DNA of 64,000 bases from Xanthomonas sp. NCPPB 1128 (GCF_001043115.1 NZ_LFME01000004.1:124001-188000); one strand, 5' to 3'. Shown: positions 37,749 through 47,814, numbered from the stretch's first letter. Program-made: numbers and translations. The notes: generated from the sequence alone by a model not told the origin.

Positions 37749-38495
37749 ATGGTCCGCACCAGCCTGTTCACCTTGCTCGGCGCGCTGGCGTCCGCGTTGG
37801 ACGAGGCCGCGCGCCGCGCCCCGGTACAAGCGCGCGCAGTGGCCGCGGCGCCGATCGGGCGAGCCTGGTGGCTGCTGGGCAGGGCGTTCCGGCGTGCGCT
37901 GCTGGTCAAGCTCGTGCTGGTGCCGGCGTTGCTGGCGCTCTACGCCCTGCTGCCGCCGCCCTCGCTGTTCGGGTCGGACGACAGCGGCATGGATCAGCTG
38001 ACGCTGGGGTTGGTGTGCCTGTGCGGGATGTACCAGGGCTACGAAAGCCTGGAGTGGCTGACGCGCTCCTGGCGCCGCCCGGCGCCCGACCCTGGTGCCG
38101 AAGACGACGCCCGGATCGCCCGGCTGCTCAAGGGCGCGATGCGGACCAATGGCGTCGTGTCGATCCAGTGCATCGCCGTGACCAGCCTGCTGCTGTCCAG
38201 TGCGCCGTTCGCGATCGGCGCGTTCGGCGTGGCGCTGGTGGCCGTTGCACTGACGCTGGTCATGTACGTGCCGATCGCCACGATCGTCCTGCTCGCCGAC
38301 CTGGGCCTGCGCGTGCACGACGCGGGCGGCCGCGTCGCGGTGCCCGCCCGCGTCCTGCTGGCGCTGGCGGCGCGGCTGTTGCGTGGCCTGTCGCTGCTCG
38401 CGGTGGTGGCATCGCTCGTGTTCGGCGCAGTGGCGGCAATCGGTGCGGCACACGCGTTGCTCTTCCCGTCCTCGCCCGAAGGTCTCATCAAGTAG
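37749..38495 (+). CDS. DUF808 (YedI-like) membrane protein, divergent copy
   Basis: About 248 residues with the family opening [20 protein letters not shown] and four or five membrane segments ([38 protein letters not shown] and others). It is shorter than the next gene and has lost much of the region between the first helices, but the segments [15 protein letters not shown] and [15 protein letters not shown] align with [14 protein letters not shown] and [15 protein letters not shown] there. Start candidates are 37743 and 37749, and AGGA favours 37749. It looks like an older tandem duplicate of the gene at 38626. Function unknown. Confidence 0.7.
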   Translation: MVRTSLFTLLGALASALDEAARRAPVQARAVAAAPIGRAWWLLGRAFRRALLVKLVLVPALLALYALLPPPSLFGSDDSGMDQLTLGLVCLCGMYQGYESLEWLTRSWRRPAPDPGAEDDARIARLLKGAMRTNGVVSIQCIAVTSLLLSSAPFAIGAFGVALVAVALTLVMYVPIATIVLLADLGLRVHDAGGRVAVPARVLLALAARLLRGLSLLAVVASLVFGAVAAIGAAHALLFPSSPEGLIK

Positions 38496-38625
38496 CGTCA
38501 TGCCGGCCGTGCAGTGCCGGCTGACGGCGATGGGACACACGCGGCGCCGGATGCATCGGCGGCCGCCAGCCCATCGTGCGCCGGAATCGGCGAGAATCGC
38601 CGCTCATCCCGAATGGAATCCCCGC

Positions 38626-39519
<894 letters not shown>

Positions 39520-39528
<9 letters not shown>

Positions 39529-39613
39529 GGATTGGAGATTCGGGATTGGGGATTGGCAACAGCGGCCAGGCGCGCCGCTCTTGCCAATCCCCAATCCCGA
39601 CTCCCCAATCCCG
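39520..39613. repeat. Inverted pair of GGGATTGGGGATT repeats
   Basis: CGGGATTAGGGATTGGAGAT (from 39520) faces CCAATCCCCAATCCCGACTC (39584-39613). It lies between the convergent DUF808 and GGDEF genes and contains the DUF808 stop codon. Confidence 0.75.
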
Positions 39614-39630
39614 CGCCGGCCACGCCGGCG

Positions 39631-41241
39631 CTAATCGGCCGAAACCACCCGATTCTTGCCGGCCTTCTTGGCCTCGTACAGCGCACGGTCGGCGCGGCGG
39701 ATCAATGCGTCCTGCGCTTCGCCGGGCTGGCGCAGGGCGACGCCGGCGCTGAAGCTGACGAACACGCGCTGGTCCTCGTGCACCACCGCGCGCTGCGCCA
39801 GCGCACGCTGCACCCGGGTCACCGCCGCGCTGGCCTCGAAGATCGTGCAGTCCGGCATCAGCAGCAGGAATTCCTCGCCGCCGAAGCGGGCGACGGCGTC
39901 GCTGGCGCGCAAGGTGGTGCGTGCCACTTCCACCACGTGGCGCAGCGCGCTGTCGCCGCCGGGGTGGCCGTAGGTTTCGTTGAGCTGGCGGAAATCGTCC
40001 AGGTCCAGCATCGCCACGCACAGCGGTTGCGCGCTGCGCTCGGTGCGCACCAGTTCGCGCACGAACAGGTCGTCCAGGCCGCGGCGGTTGAGCGCGCCGG
40101 TGAGCTGGTCGACCCGCACCAGGCCGCTGACGTCCTGCAGTTCCTGCTCCAGGCGCAGGATGCGCTGTTCGGCCGCATCCACTTCCTGGCGCGCGGCGAT
40201 CAGGTGGTCGCGCGCGCGCAGCGCCTGCTCCTGCACGTGGCCGGTGTCCTGCAGCACTTCCTGCAGCAAGCGGTTGAGGTCGGCGATGCTGCGCGCGTCG
40301 CGGATGGTCTGCGAGTAATCGGCGATGCGGTCGTGGAATTCGCCGGTGCTGGCGGCCATGCCGTCCAGGTCCGCGACGAAGCTCAGCATCAGGTCCTTCA
40401 TCGCCTCCTTGGATTCGGCGATGCCCTGCTTGAGCAACCCCTGCTTGTAGATCACCTCGCGCAGGCTGCCGCGCGCCTCCTCGATCGAGTAGCGGTCCAG
40501 CGGCCCGGCGATCAGGTCGCGCACCACCGCGATCTGACCCTGCAGCCAACTGGTGTCTTCGAGCAGTTCGCCGACGTTCTCCAGCAGCAGGTCGAACAGG
40601 CTCAGCAACAGCGCCTGTTGCTCCTGGCTGTCGTTGGCGCGCAACGCGATCTGGTGGCACAGCTCGCGCACCTGCTGCGCCACCGGCTCCAGCGGTTGCC
40701 CGGGACGCCATTGGCGCAGCGCCTCGCCGCTGGCCTCGGCCTCGCCGGCCAGTTCGGGCAGGGTGTGCAGCAACGCCGCCAGCGCACCGGCCACGGTCTG
40801 CCGCAGCAGGTCGCGCAGGCGCTCGCTGTCGCTGGGCCCGGCCAGCGGGTCTTCGACGTCGATGGTGCGGATGTACTTGTCGATCAGCTGGCGCAGCGCG
40901 CGGCCATAGCTGGGCCAATCGCCGCTGCTCGCCGCCGATTGCAAGCGCCGGCCCATGTCGCCCAGTTCGCCGTGCAGCGAGGCCATGCCGTCGGCGAAGG
41001 CGCCGAGCAGGCCCTGCGGCTCGTGCGCCTGCTGGAACAGGCGGATCAGCGCGGCGGTGGCGGCGGCCGGGTCGGTCGCGCCCGCCACCGCCGTCGCCGC
41101 GTGACCGTGCGTGTGCCCATGGCCATGCCCATGCGCACGCGTCGGCAGCGTCGCGGTCGACGCCGGCGCCGGATCGCGCCGACGTGGCGACAGCAGCTTG
41201 CGCAGTCCGCTGATCGGCGGCTCGTCGCGTTGGTCCGACAT
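39631..41241 (-). CDS. GGDEF diguanylate cyclase with His-rich N-terminus
   Basis: A 536-residue protein. The C-terminal GGDEF domain (about residues 375-536) has the active motif RFGGEEFLLLMP and DQLTGALNRRGLDDLF, with an inhibitory RxxD site (RASD) five residues before GGEEF, so it should make c-di-GMP and be product-inhibited. The N-terminal 340 residues are helical with coiled coil (EQRILRLEQELQDV) and no known sensor. Near residue 37 is AHGHGHGHTHGHA, six His alternating with Gly, Ala or Thr, which suggests metal binding. There are no membrane segments, so it is a soluble cytoplasmic enzyme. The input signal is unknown. Confidence 0.88.
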   Translation of the reverse strand: MSDQRDEPPISGLRKLLSPRRRDPAPASTATLPTRAHGHGHGHTHGHAATAVAGATDPAAATAALIRLFQQAHEPQGLLGAFADGMASLHGELGDMGRRLQSAASSGDWPSYGRALRQLIDKYIRTIDVEDPLAGPSDSERLRDLLRQTVAGALAALLHTLPELAGEAEASGEALRQWRPGQPLEPVAQQVRELCHQIALRANDSQEQQALLLSLFDLLLENVGELLEDTSWLQGQIAVVRDLIAGPLDRYSIEEARGSLREVIYKQGLLKQGIAESKEAMKDLMLSFVADLDGMAASTGEFHDRIADYSQTIRDARSIADLNRLLQEVLQDTGHVQEQALRARDHLIAARQEVDAAEQRILRLEQELQDVSGLVRVDQLTGALNRRGLDDLFVRELVRTERSAQPLCVAMLDLDDFRQLNETYGHPGGDSALRHVVEVARTTLRASDAVARFGGEEFLLLMPDCTIFEASAAVTRVQRALAQRAVVHEDQRVFVSFSAGVALRQPGEAQDALIRRADRALYEAKKAGKNRVVSAD

Positions 41242-41366
41242 GCCAGCCGGCTCCTCCCAGTCAATGCGCCGCCCATGCTGGCGCTCAGGATCTGGATATC
41301 GGCGCCGGCGGCGCGCGCTTGAGCGGGCGGATGGCGTGCCTGTGAAGAGGACTCCATTGCGCTCGT

Positions 41367-41403
41367 ACCCTCACCCCCAGCCCCTCTCCCGGAGGGAGAG
41401 GGG
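41367..41403. repeat. Pyrimidine-rich dispersed repeat, reverse orientation
   Basis: ACCCTCACCCCCAGCCCCTC followed by TCCCGGAGGGAGAGGGG. It lies between the GGDEF gene and the ParB-like gene in their shared upstream region. Confidence 0.7.
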
Positions 41404-41536
41404 AGCAACGCCTGGCGCGCCGAAGATCGCCGTGTGCCCGCGCGCCGTGCAAGACGCGCACGACGCTGGCACTCTGGCGACCGCGCCTGCCGCGGCGCCG
41501 GCAGCGCGGCGCACCCCACCTCCACGGAGACTGAAC

Positions 41537-42163
41537 ATGGCCGATCCCCGCGAACCGCTGCTGCACCCCGTGCCGATCCTGTCCTTGCGCCCCACGCAGA
41601 TGACCGTGGGCATGCGTGAGGTCAAGGAGAAGCGCAAGCGTTGGCGCGCGCACGCCTCCAGGCACAAGCAGGCCGAACTGCTCGGCAAGCACATGATCCC
41701 GGTGGTGCTGGGACCTGATGGCAAGTATTACGTGGTCGACCACCACCATCTGGCGCGGGCGCTGCACGACGAAGGGGTGAAGGACATCCTGGTCACGGTG
41801 ATCGCCGACCTCAGCGTCGTCGACAAGGCTGCGCTGTGGAGCGTGCTGGATCATCGGCGCTGGGCCTATCCCTACGACGCCAAGGGCGAGCGCCGCCCGT
41901 TCAAGGACATGCCCACCTCCATCGCGGACCTGAAGGACGATCCCTACCGCAGCCTCGCCGGCGAGGTCCGCCGCGCCGGCGGCTACGCCAAGGACACCAC
42001 GCCGTTCAGCGAATTCCTGTGGGCCGACCTGTTCCGCCGCCGGCTGCGGCGCCGCGACATCAAGGGCGACTTCGCAAGTGCCATGGAGACCGCGCTCGCG
42101 CTCGCCAAGAGTCGGGACGCGAGCTACTTGCCGGGCTGGTGCGGGCCGTCGTCCGACGACTGA
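41537..42163 (+). CDS. ParB-like nuclease-fold protein (ParBc_2 type)
   Basis: A 208-residue protein of the putative ParB-like group (PF08857 type) rather than a chromosome-partition ParB. It has the opening PVPILSLRPTQMTVGMREV, the basic KEKRKRWRAHASRHK, and the core VVLGPDGKYYVVDHHHLARA with a triple His. The later part contains ALWSVLDHRRWAYPYDAKGE. No CTP-binding GERR motif or helix-turn-helix is present. Its biochemical role is unknown. It ends 40 bases inside the convergent mgtC-type gene. The ATG at 41537 follows CACGGAGACTGAAC. Confidence 0.75.
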   Translation: MADPREPLLHPVPILSLRPTQMTVGMREVKEKRKRWRAHASRHKQAELLGKHMIPVVLGPDGKYYVVDHHHLARALHDEGVKDILVTVIADLSVVDKAALWSVLDHRRWAYPYDAKGERRPFKDMPTSIADLKDDPYRSLAGEVRRAGGYAKDTTPFSEFLWADLFRRRLRRRDIKGDFASAMETALALAKSRDASYLPGWCGPSSDD

Positions 42164-42624
42164 TCGGTGGTCGCGGTATGGTGCGGCTTGCCGCCCAGGA
42201 TCCCGTGCAGGGCGCGTTCGACACGTCCGCCGAACAACAGGATGACGAAGGCGATAGCCAGGGACACGGCCACGATCTGCCACTGGCCGGCGCCGCACAG
42301 GATGCCGACGCAGGCGGTGAGCCAGACGCAGGCGGCGCTGGTCAGGCCATGCACCCGCACATGTTGTTGGGTGTGATAGATGACGCCGGCGCCGAGGAAG
42401 CCGATGCCGGTCAGGATGCCCTGGATGACGCGGCTGCCGGCATCGGTGAAGCCGCCCTTGCCGAGCGGATCGGCCAGCAGCACCACCATCGCGGTGGCCA
42501 GGCCGACCAGGCCCAGCGTGCGGATGCCGATCGGCTTGCCGTGCAGGTCGCGGTTCAACCCGATCGCCGCGCCGGCGAGGGCGGCGATTCCCAGGCGCAC
42601 GACGATGTCGGACAACTCGATCAA
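42124..42624 (-). CDS. MgtC/SapB-family membrane protein
   Basis: A 166-residue MgtC-family protein with four membrane segments. The family motif is GAAIGLNRDLHGKPIGIRTL (Arg-rich after the first helix), then DAGSRVIQGILTGIGFLGAG and TSAACVWLTACVGILCGAG. MgtC proteins modulate membrane ATPase activity and help growth under magnesium limitation and in hosts. It starts with TTG at 42624, with AGGAG 9 bases upstream. The C-terminal 13 codons overlap the convergent ParB-like gene. Confidence 0.85.
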   Translation of the reverse strand: MIELSDIVVRLGIAALAGAAIGLNRDLHGKPIGIRTLGLVGLATAMVVLLADPLGKGGFTDAGSRVIQGILTGIGFLGAGVIYHTQQHVRVHGLTSAACVWLTACVGILCGAGQWQIVAVSLAIAFVILLFGGRVERALHGILGGKPHHTATTDQSSDDGPHQPGK

Positions 42625-42714
42625 GGCAGGTCTCCTGGTGGATGTGGCGCCGTGGGCGGCTGGCCCATCATAGGGAAGCCGGCCGCAGGCATGCCGTGCA
42701 CGCCGGGGTCGGCC

Positions 42715-43641
42715 TCAGAGCGCGGCGCGCACGTCGTCCAGGCTCGGCGGGTTGGCGCCGGCGCGGGTGCAGTTGATCGCCGCGGCGGCCACGCAGAACT
42801 GCAGCAGGCGTTCCAGCGCGGCCGGCTCGCTGCCCAGCGCCGCCAGCGCGGCCGGGTCGGGCAACTGCTGCAGCAACGCCGCCTGGAAGCTGTCGCCGGC
42901 GCCGACGGTATCGACGACCTGCACCACCCGGCCGGGCACGCGCGCCTCGCTGTCGCCGCGCCAGGCCACCGCGCCATCGCCGCCCAGGGTCATCACCACC
43001 AGCGACGGCCCCTGCTGCAGCCAGCTGCGGGCGACGGCGAACGGATCCTGCCGCGGATACAGCAGTTCGATGTCCTCCTGGCTGACCTTGACCACGTGCG
43101 CCAGCGCGATCCAGCGCGCCAGCCGCGCGCGCCACACCGCCATGTCCGGCTCCACCGTCGGCCGTACGTTCGGGTCCAGCGAGATCAGCCGCTTCCCGCG
43201 CTCGCGTTCGGCCAGCGCCTGGAAGGTGCTGGCGGTGGTCTCGGCGACCAGGGTGTAGGAGCCGAAATGCAGGCCGCCGACGCGCGCGTCCAGCGTCGGC
43301 AGGTCGACCTCGGTCAGCGCGCGATCGGCGCAGCCGGTGCCGTAGAAGGCGTAGTTGGGCACGCCGCCGGCGTCGAGCGCGACCATCACCAGGGTGGTGG
43401 CTTCGCGCTTGTCGATGCAGTAGTCCAGGGCCACGCCTTCGCCTTCGAGGGTGGCGCGCAGCTGGCGGCCGAGCGGATCGGTGGACAGGCCGGTGAACAG
43501 CGCCGACGGCGCGCCCAGGCGGGCCAGGCCGATGGCCACGTTGAACGGCGAACCGCCCTGGCGCGCGGTCATGCCGACCGAGGTGCCGGCATAGCCGTCG
43601 ATGAAGATGTCGTACAAGGCCTCTCCGCACACCACGAACAT
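42715..43641 (-). CDS. PfkB-family fructokinase
   Basis: A 308-residue ribokinase-fold sugar kinase. The N-terminal signature GGSPFNVAIGLARLG and the C-terminal ATP/anion motif VDTVGAGDSFQAALL with the catalytic Asp are clear, and LISLDPNVRPTVEPD is typical of fructokinases. It phosphorylates fructose or a related sugar using ATP in the cytoplasm. The ATG at 43641 has GAGGAGCGGTTCG upstream. No transporter or regulator is beside it. The substrate is inferred from family. Confidence 0.85.
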   Translation of the reverse strand: MFVVCGEALYDIFIDGYAGTSVGMTARQGGSPFNVAIGLARLGAPSALFTGLSTDPLGRQLRATLEGEGVALDYCIDKREATTLVMVALDAGGVPNYAFYGTGCADRALTEVDLPTLDARVGGLHFGSYTLVAETTASTFQALAERERGKRLISLDPNVRPTVEPDMAVWRARLARWIALAHVVKVSQEDIELLYPRQDPFAVARSWLQQGPSLVVMTLGGDGAVAWRGDSEARVPGRVVQVVDTVGAGDSFQAALLQQLPDPAALAALGSEPAALERLLQFCVAAAAINCTRAGANPPSLDDVRAAL

Positions 43642-43806
43642 CGAACCGCTCCTCGTCAGGTTGCAGCGCGCCGGCCGGCGCGATGGGGCGGCTATTGTGG
43701 CGTACCTGCTGCGGCGCGGCGACCGGGCGGGATGGGGGGAGCTTGGTGGGTTTAGGTGTCTTGGCACGTGGGTGCCCGGCTGACGCCCGTCCCCTTATCT
43801 GGCGGG

Positions 43807-44149
43807 GATGCCTGGCTGGCGGCCGTACCCTCATCCGCCCCTTCGGGGCACCTTCTCCCGACGGGAGAAGGGAACAGCCTCGCGCCAATAGCCCCTCTCC
43901 CCCCGGGAGAGGGTTGGGGTGAGGGTACGGGCGCGCAGCGCCTCATGGATCCTGGCGGCGAGCGGCCGGCGCTGTGCTGGCGCGCTTGGTTGCATGCTGG
44001 CGTTTAGCACCGATGCCTGGCTGGCGCCCGTACCCTCATCCGCCCCTGCGGGGCACCTTCTCACGGTGGGAGAAGGGAGACGCCTAAGCCCCTCTCCCCC
44101 CGGGAGAGGGGTTGGGGTGAGGGTACGGGCGCGCAGCGCCTCATGGACT
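43807..44149. repeat. Direct repeat (period about 205 bases) of a compound element
   Basis: Two copies (43807-43950 and 44012-44149) start with GATGCCTGGCTGGC, continue through CGTACCCTCATCCGCCCCT, an inner hairpin CTTCTCCC..GGGAGAAGGG and the pyrimidine-rich element, and end GCGCGCAGCGCCTCATGGA. They occupy most of the 585-base gap between the PfkB gene and the epimerase-like gene. Inside each, the start and end (GTACCCTCA and TGAGGGTAC) are inverted, so each copy can fold on itself. Confidence 0.75.
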
Positions 44150-44226
44150 GCGCGCCCCACCCACAGCGCCTTGCCACCGCCCCTGCGATAGTCGCCACCT
44201 CCCCCGCCAGCCTCCAAGGACGCCCC

Positions 44227-44859
44227 ATGAACATCCTGCTCGCCGGCGCCACCGGCCTGGTCGGCGGCCACGCGCTGCGCCAGTTGCTGGCCGACCCGGC
44301 CTGCAGCGTGGTGATCGCGCCGACCCGGCGCGCGCTGGAGCTGACCCATTCCAAGCTGCACAACCCGGTGCTCGACTTCGACGCGCTGCCCGCACAGGCG
44401 TCTTGGTGGCAGGTGGAGGCGGCGATCTGCGCGCTCGGCACCACGATGCGCCAGGCCGGCTCGCGCGAGGCCTTCCGCCGGGTCGATCACGACTATCCGC
44501 TGGCGATCGCGCGGCTGCTCCGCCAGCACGGCGCCGCGGCGTTCGCGCTCAACTCGGCGCTGGGCGCGGATCCGCAGTCATGGGCGTTCTACAACCGGGT
44601 CAAGGGCGAGTTGGAACACGATCTGCGTGCACTTGGTTATCCCTCGCTGACCCTGGTGCGGCCGGGCCTGATCGGTGGTGAGCGCGCGCAACGGCGCCGC
44701 GGCGAGCATGCCGCCAGCGTGGTGCTGCGGGCGCTCGGGCCGCTGCTGCCGCGGCGCTACCGGATCAATCCGGCCGAACGCATCGCTGCGGCGCTGGTCG
44801 CGGCCGCACTACAGCCGCGACCCGGCGTGCAGGTCATCGACGCGGCGCAGTTGGTTTAG
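44227..44859 (+). CDS. NAD(P)-binding atypical SDR, TIP30/HTATIP2-like
   Basis: A 210-residue Rossmann protein with LLAGATGLVGGHALRQLL at the N-terminus. The motif FYNRVKGELEHDLRALGYPS resembles the YxxxK active site of extended SDRs, and LTLVRPGLIGGERAQRRRGE matches the TIP30/oxidoreductase group. The substrate is unknown. The ATG at 44227 follows CCAAGGACGCCCC. It is preceded by the repeat block and followed by a GGATTGGGGAGTGGGGATTC repeat. Confidence 0.75.
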   Translation: MNILLAGATGLVGGHALRQLLADPACSVVIAPTRRALELTHSKLHNPVLDFDALPAQASWWQVEAAICALGTTMRQAGSREAFRRVDHDYPLAIARLLRQHGAAAFALNSALGADPQSWAFYNRVKGELEHDLRALGYPSLTLVRPGLIGGERAQRRRGEHAASVVLRALGPLLPRRYRINPAERIAAALVAAALQPRPGVQVIDAAQLV

Positions 44860-45067
44860 GAGCTGGGATTGGGGAGTGGGGATTCGGGATTGGAGAGGCG
44901 TGCGCGAGTCCGCAGCATTGCCAGCCAATGCACGTTTAGGCGACTTCTCTGTGGGTCGTGTGCGACAGACGCCGGCGCTAGGTCACATCAACCACTGCAT
45001 CGCGTGCAGCCCATGCTCACCGCAGCGAGCTCGCGCGCACGGGACCGGGCCGCACACGCGACCCGCC

Positions 45068-45829
45068 TCAGGCGCCCAGCGACTGCCCGCCGTCCACCGC
45101 CAGCACCTGGCCGGTGATCCAGCGTGCCTGCGGCGAGGCCAGGAACAACGCCGCGTTGGCGACATCGTCGATCGCGCCGAAGGCGCCGAACGGAATGCTG
45201 GCGCGGATCTGCCGGTACAGCTCGGGCTGCTGCTGGCGGCGCTGCTCCCACAGTCCGCCGGGGAACTCGATGGAACCGGGCGCGATCGCGTTGACCCGGA
45301 TCCGCTCGCGCGCCAGCTGCGTCGCCAGCGTGGTCGTGTAGTAGTTCAACGCCGCCTTCGCCGCCGAGTACGCCGGCACCCGCGGCGTCGGGCGCAGGCC
45401 GTTGATCGAGCTGATGTTGAGGATGCAGCCGCGGCCGCTGCTGCGCAGGTGCGGCAGGGCGGCGCGGTTGCAGCGCACCGCGGCCATCAGGTCGATGTCG
45501 AAGCCGGCCTGCCAGCTCGCATCGTCGTCGCCATGGCCGTAGCCGGAGGCGTTGTTGATCATCACGTCGATGCCGCCCAGTGCATCCGCGGCCTGCGCCA
45601 CCCAGCTCTCGATCTGTGCGGCGTCGGCGAGGTCGCAGCACTGCGCCGCGACCGGGTGGCCGTGGCGCTGCAACTGCGCGGCGGCGTCGGCCAGCGGCGC
45701 TGGACTGCGCGCGCAGATCGCCACTGCAGCGCTGTGCTGGGCGAAGGCATCGGCGATGGCCAGGCCGATGCCGCGGCTGGCGCCGGCGACGAGCACGCGG
45801 TATCCCGCGAAGGCGGACGGATCGGTCAT
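45068..45829 (-). CDS. Short-chain dehydrogenase/reductase, FabG-like
   Basis: A 253-residue classical SDR. The cofactor motif is VAGASRGIGLAIADAF, with NNASGYGHGDDD, catalytic Ser in ILNISSINGL and Tyr-Lys in YSAAKAAL, and the C-terminal GQVLAVDGGQSLGA. It reduces or oxidises an unidentified alcohol or ketone with NAD(P). It is monocistronic and divergent from the DUF6172 gene by about 160 bases. The ATG at 45829 follows AGGAGCCACCG. Confidence 0.85.
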   Translation of the reverse strand: MTDPSAFAGYRVLVAGASRGIGLAIADAFAQHSAAVAICARSPAPLADAAAQLQRHGHPVAAQCCDLADAAQIESWVAQAADALGGIDVMINNASGYGHGDDDASWQAGFDIDLMAAVRCNRAALPHLRSSGRGCILNISSINGLRPTPRVPAYSAAKAALNYYTTTLATQLARERIRVNAIAPGSIEFPGGLWEQRRQQQPELYRQIRASIPFGAFGAIDDVANAALFLASPQARWITGQVLAVDGGQSLGA

Positions 45830-45991
45830 CGGTGGCTCCTGCGTGCCGTGGGGCGTGCGCCGATTATCCGCGCAATCCGCAGCGTGCGGCCGCTTCTGGC
45901 ACCATGGCGGCCGTCGCACGCACCGCCCGTTGGTGCGCCCACCGCGCCGCCGCCTAGCGATGGCCGCATTCCCTTTCCAGGATTTTCCGCA

Positions 45992-46321
45992 GTGAAGAAG
46001 ACCTACCGGCTCCGCATCGAAGGCAAGCATCCCGACCGCCTGCTCGACGCCGCCAAGCACGACATCCGCAAGTACATCCGCCGCGAGCGCCGCAAGACCC
46101 TGCCGGCCGGTGCGGACTACTGGGATTTCGACACCCTGTTCGGCACCGAGGAAGCCACCGCCGCGGTGCTGCCGCCGGCCGAGCTGCTGCGGGCGGTCGA
46201 CGCGCTGGTGGCCGCCGGCGGCGAACAGTTCTACGTGGAGATCCGCAGCCGCGCCTGCGCGCGGCCACCGCGGGCCAAGGGCGGGCAGGGCGAAAGCGAG
46301 CACGATCCCTTCGAGGACTGA
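45992..46321 (+). CDS. DUF6172-family small protein
   Basis: A 109-residue basic protein matching the DUF6172 pattern KKTYRLRIEGKHPDRLLDAA, KHDIRKYIRRERRKTLPAGA and DYWDFDTLFGTEEATA. The function is unknown. The family is small, soluble and conserved across proteobacteria. The start is GTG at 45992, because the family begins at KKT, with CAGGA 10 bases upstream. The frame is open far upstream, overlapping other genes, which is not meaningful in this GC-rich sequence. Confidence 0.75.
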   Translation: MKKTYRLRIEGKHPDRLLDAAKHDIRKYIRRERRKTLPAGADYWDFDTLFGTEEATAAVLPPAELLRAVDALVAAGGEQFYVEIRSRACARPPRAKGGQGESEHDPFED

Positions 46322-46531
46322 GCCCGCCTGGCGACGTCTGCGCGTCGGTCGCGCGGCACCGGCGACGTCTCCAGCAACGGCTGCAACGCGTTCTTCAGCC
46401 TGCACTTTGGCAAGACCGCTGCGCGCAAGATCGGCGACCGCAAGGAACGCACGTGGATCGGCACCGGCACCTCTGCCGGCGCCGCGATGACGCTTTCGAC
46501 ACGCAACACGGCCGGCCCGGGCGCCGTTTAG
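46322..46531 (+). pseudogene. Possible gene remnant between DUF6172 and helicase genes
   Basis: In the frame following the DUF6172 stop, about 70 codons are open to a TAG at 46529 and read SSNGCNAFFSLHFGKTAARK, then IGDRKERTWIGTGTSAGAA. The composition is protein-like rather than the Arg/Pro-rich shadow typical here, but there is no start codon with a ribosome site. It may be the end of a decayed gene. The evidence is weak. Confidence 0.25.
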
Positions 46532-47814
46532 GCGCCTGTGGGGGGCTCCCCGCCCCGCGCACCCGTCGCGCGCAGCCGGTCCTTCTTGCTCGGGCGCTTG
46601 CCCTTGACGCCGCCGGTGAGAACGGCCGCCTCGGTGGCGGGCGTGGCAGCCGGGGCCGAGACCGGCGCTGGCTCGAAACCGGGAATACGTTCGCGCGGCA
46701 CGCGTACGCCTTGTCGTTTCTCGATCAGGCGCAGATGCGCTGCGCTGGCCGTGTCGACGAAGCTCAGCGCCTGACCTTCGGCACCGGCGCGCGCGCTACG
46801 GCCGATGCGGTGGGTGTAGTCCGCGGTGGAACGCGGCAGGTCGTAGTTCACCACCACCGGCAGCGCGGCGATGTCGATGCCGCGCGCGGCCAGGTCGGTG
46901 GTCACCAGTACGCGCACCTGCTGCTGGCGGAACGCGTCCAGGGTGCGCTGGCGCCGACCCTGCGCGAGGTCGCCGTGCAGCGGCTGCGCGGCGATGCCGG
47001 CCTTGGCCAGGGCCGAGGCGACCTGCTCGGTGCTGCGCCGGCTGGCCACGAACACCAGCGCCCGCGGCCAGGCCTCGTGCTCCAGCAGATGTTGCAGCAA
47101 GGCCAGGCGACGGCCGTTGTCGACCTCGATCGCGCGCTGGCGCAGCGTCGCTGGGATCGGCGCGGCGTCGGCGTTGTCGCCGATCCGTCGCGGTGCGTGC
47201 AGCAGGCGCGTGGCCAGCGCCGCGATCGGGACCGGCAGGGTGGCCGAGAACAGCAGGGTCTGCCGCGTCGGCGGCAGCAGTTGCAGCAGCCGCTCCAGTT
47301 CGGCGCCGAAGCCCAGGTCGAGCAGGCGGTCGGCCTCGTCCAGCACCAGGTGCGCCACCGCGTCCAGTTGCAGCGCGCGCTGCCCCAGCAGATCCAGCAG
47401 GCGCCCGGGCGTGGCCACCACCACGTCGGCGCCGCCGCGCAGCGCCTGCATCTGCGGATTGATCGAGATGCCGCCGACCGCCACCACCACCCGCGGCCGC
47501 CGCGGCAGTTCCAGGCCCAGCGCGACGAAGGTGTCGGCGACCTGCACCGCCAGTTCGCGGGTCGGCACCAGCACCAACACGCGGGTGGAGCGCGCTGGCC
47601 TGGCCGCCTGCGCGCAGGCCTGCAGCAGCGGTAGCGCGAACGCGGCCGTCTTGCCGGAGCCGGTTTGCGCCACCGCCAGCACGTCGTGGCCGGCGACGAT
47701 CAGCGGCACCGCCTGCTGCTGGATCGGCGTGGGCGTCTGCCAGCCGGCGCGCGCGAGCGCGGCGGCGAAGGCGGGATACAGCGCGGGCGACAGACCCAGG
47801 CAAGCGAACGGCAT
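46528..47814 (-). CDS. DEAD-box ATP-dependent RNA helicase, RhlE-like
   Basis: A 428-residue RNA helicase with every core motif: Q motif GWQTPTPIQQQAVPLI, motif I AQTGSGKTAAF, Ia PTRELAVQ, Ib TPGRLLDLL, DEAD in VLDEADRLLDLGF, SAT in LLFSATLP, ARGIDIAALPVVVNYDLP and motif VI HRIGRSARAGAEG. The C-terminal tail is short and basic (GKRPSKKDRLRATG). It remodels structured RNA in ribosome assembly or decay. The ATG at 47814 begins MPFACLGLSPAL. The longer frame upstream runs through repeats. Confidence 0.88.
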   Translation of the reverse strand: MPFACLGLSPALYPAFAAALARAGWQTPTPIQQQAVPLIVAGHDVLAVAQTGSGKTAAFALPLLQACAQAARPARSTRVLVLVPTRELAVQVADTFVALGLELPRRPRVVVAVGGISINPQMQALRGGADVVVATPGRLLDLLGQRALQLDAVAHLVLDEADRLLDLGFGAELERLLQLLPPTRQTLLFSATLPVPIAALATRLLHAPRRIGDNADAAPIPATLRQRAIEVDNGRRLALLQHLLEHEAWPRALVFVASRRSTEQVASALAKAGIAAQPLHGDLAQGRRQRTLDAFRQQQVRVLVTTDLAARGIDIAALPVVVNYDLPRSTADYTHRIGRSARAGAEGQALSFVDTASAAHLRLIEKRQGVRVPRERIPGFEPAPVSAPAATPATEAAVLTGGVKGKRPSKKDRLRATGARGGEPPTGA

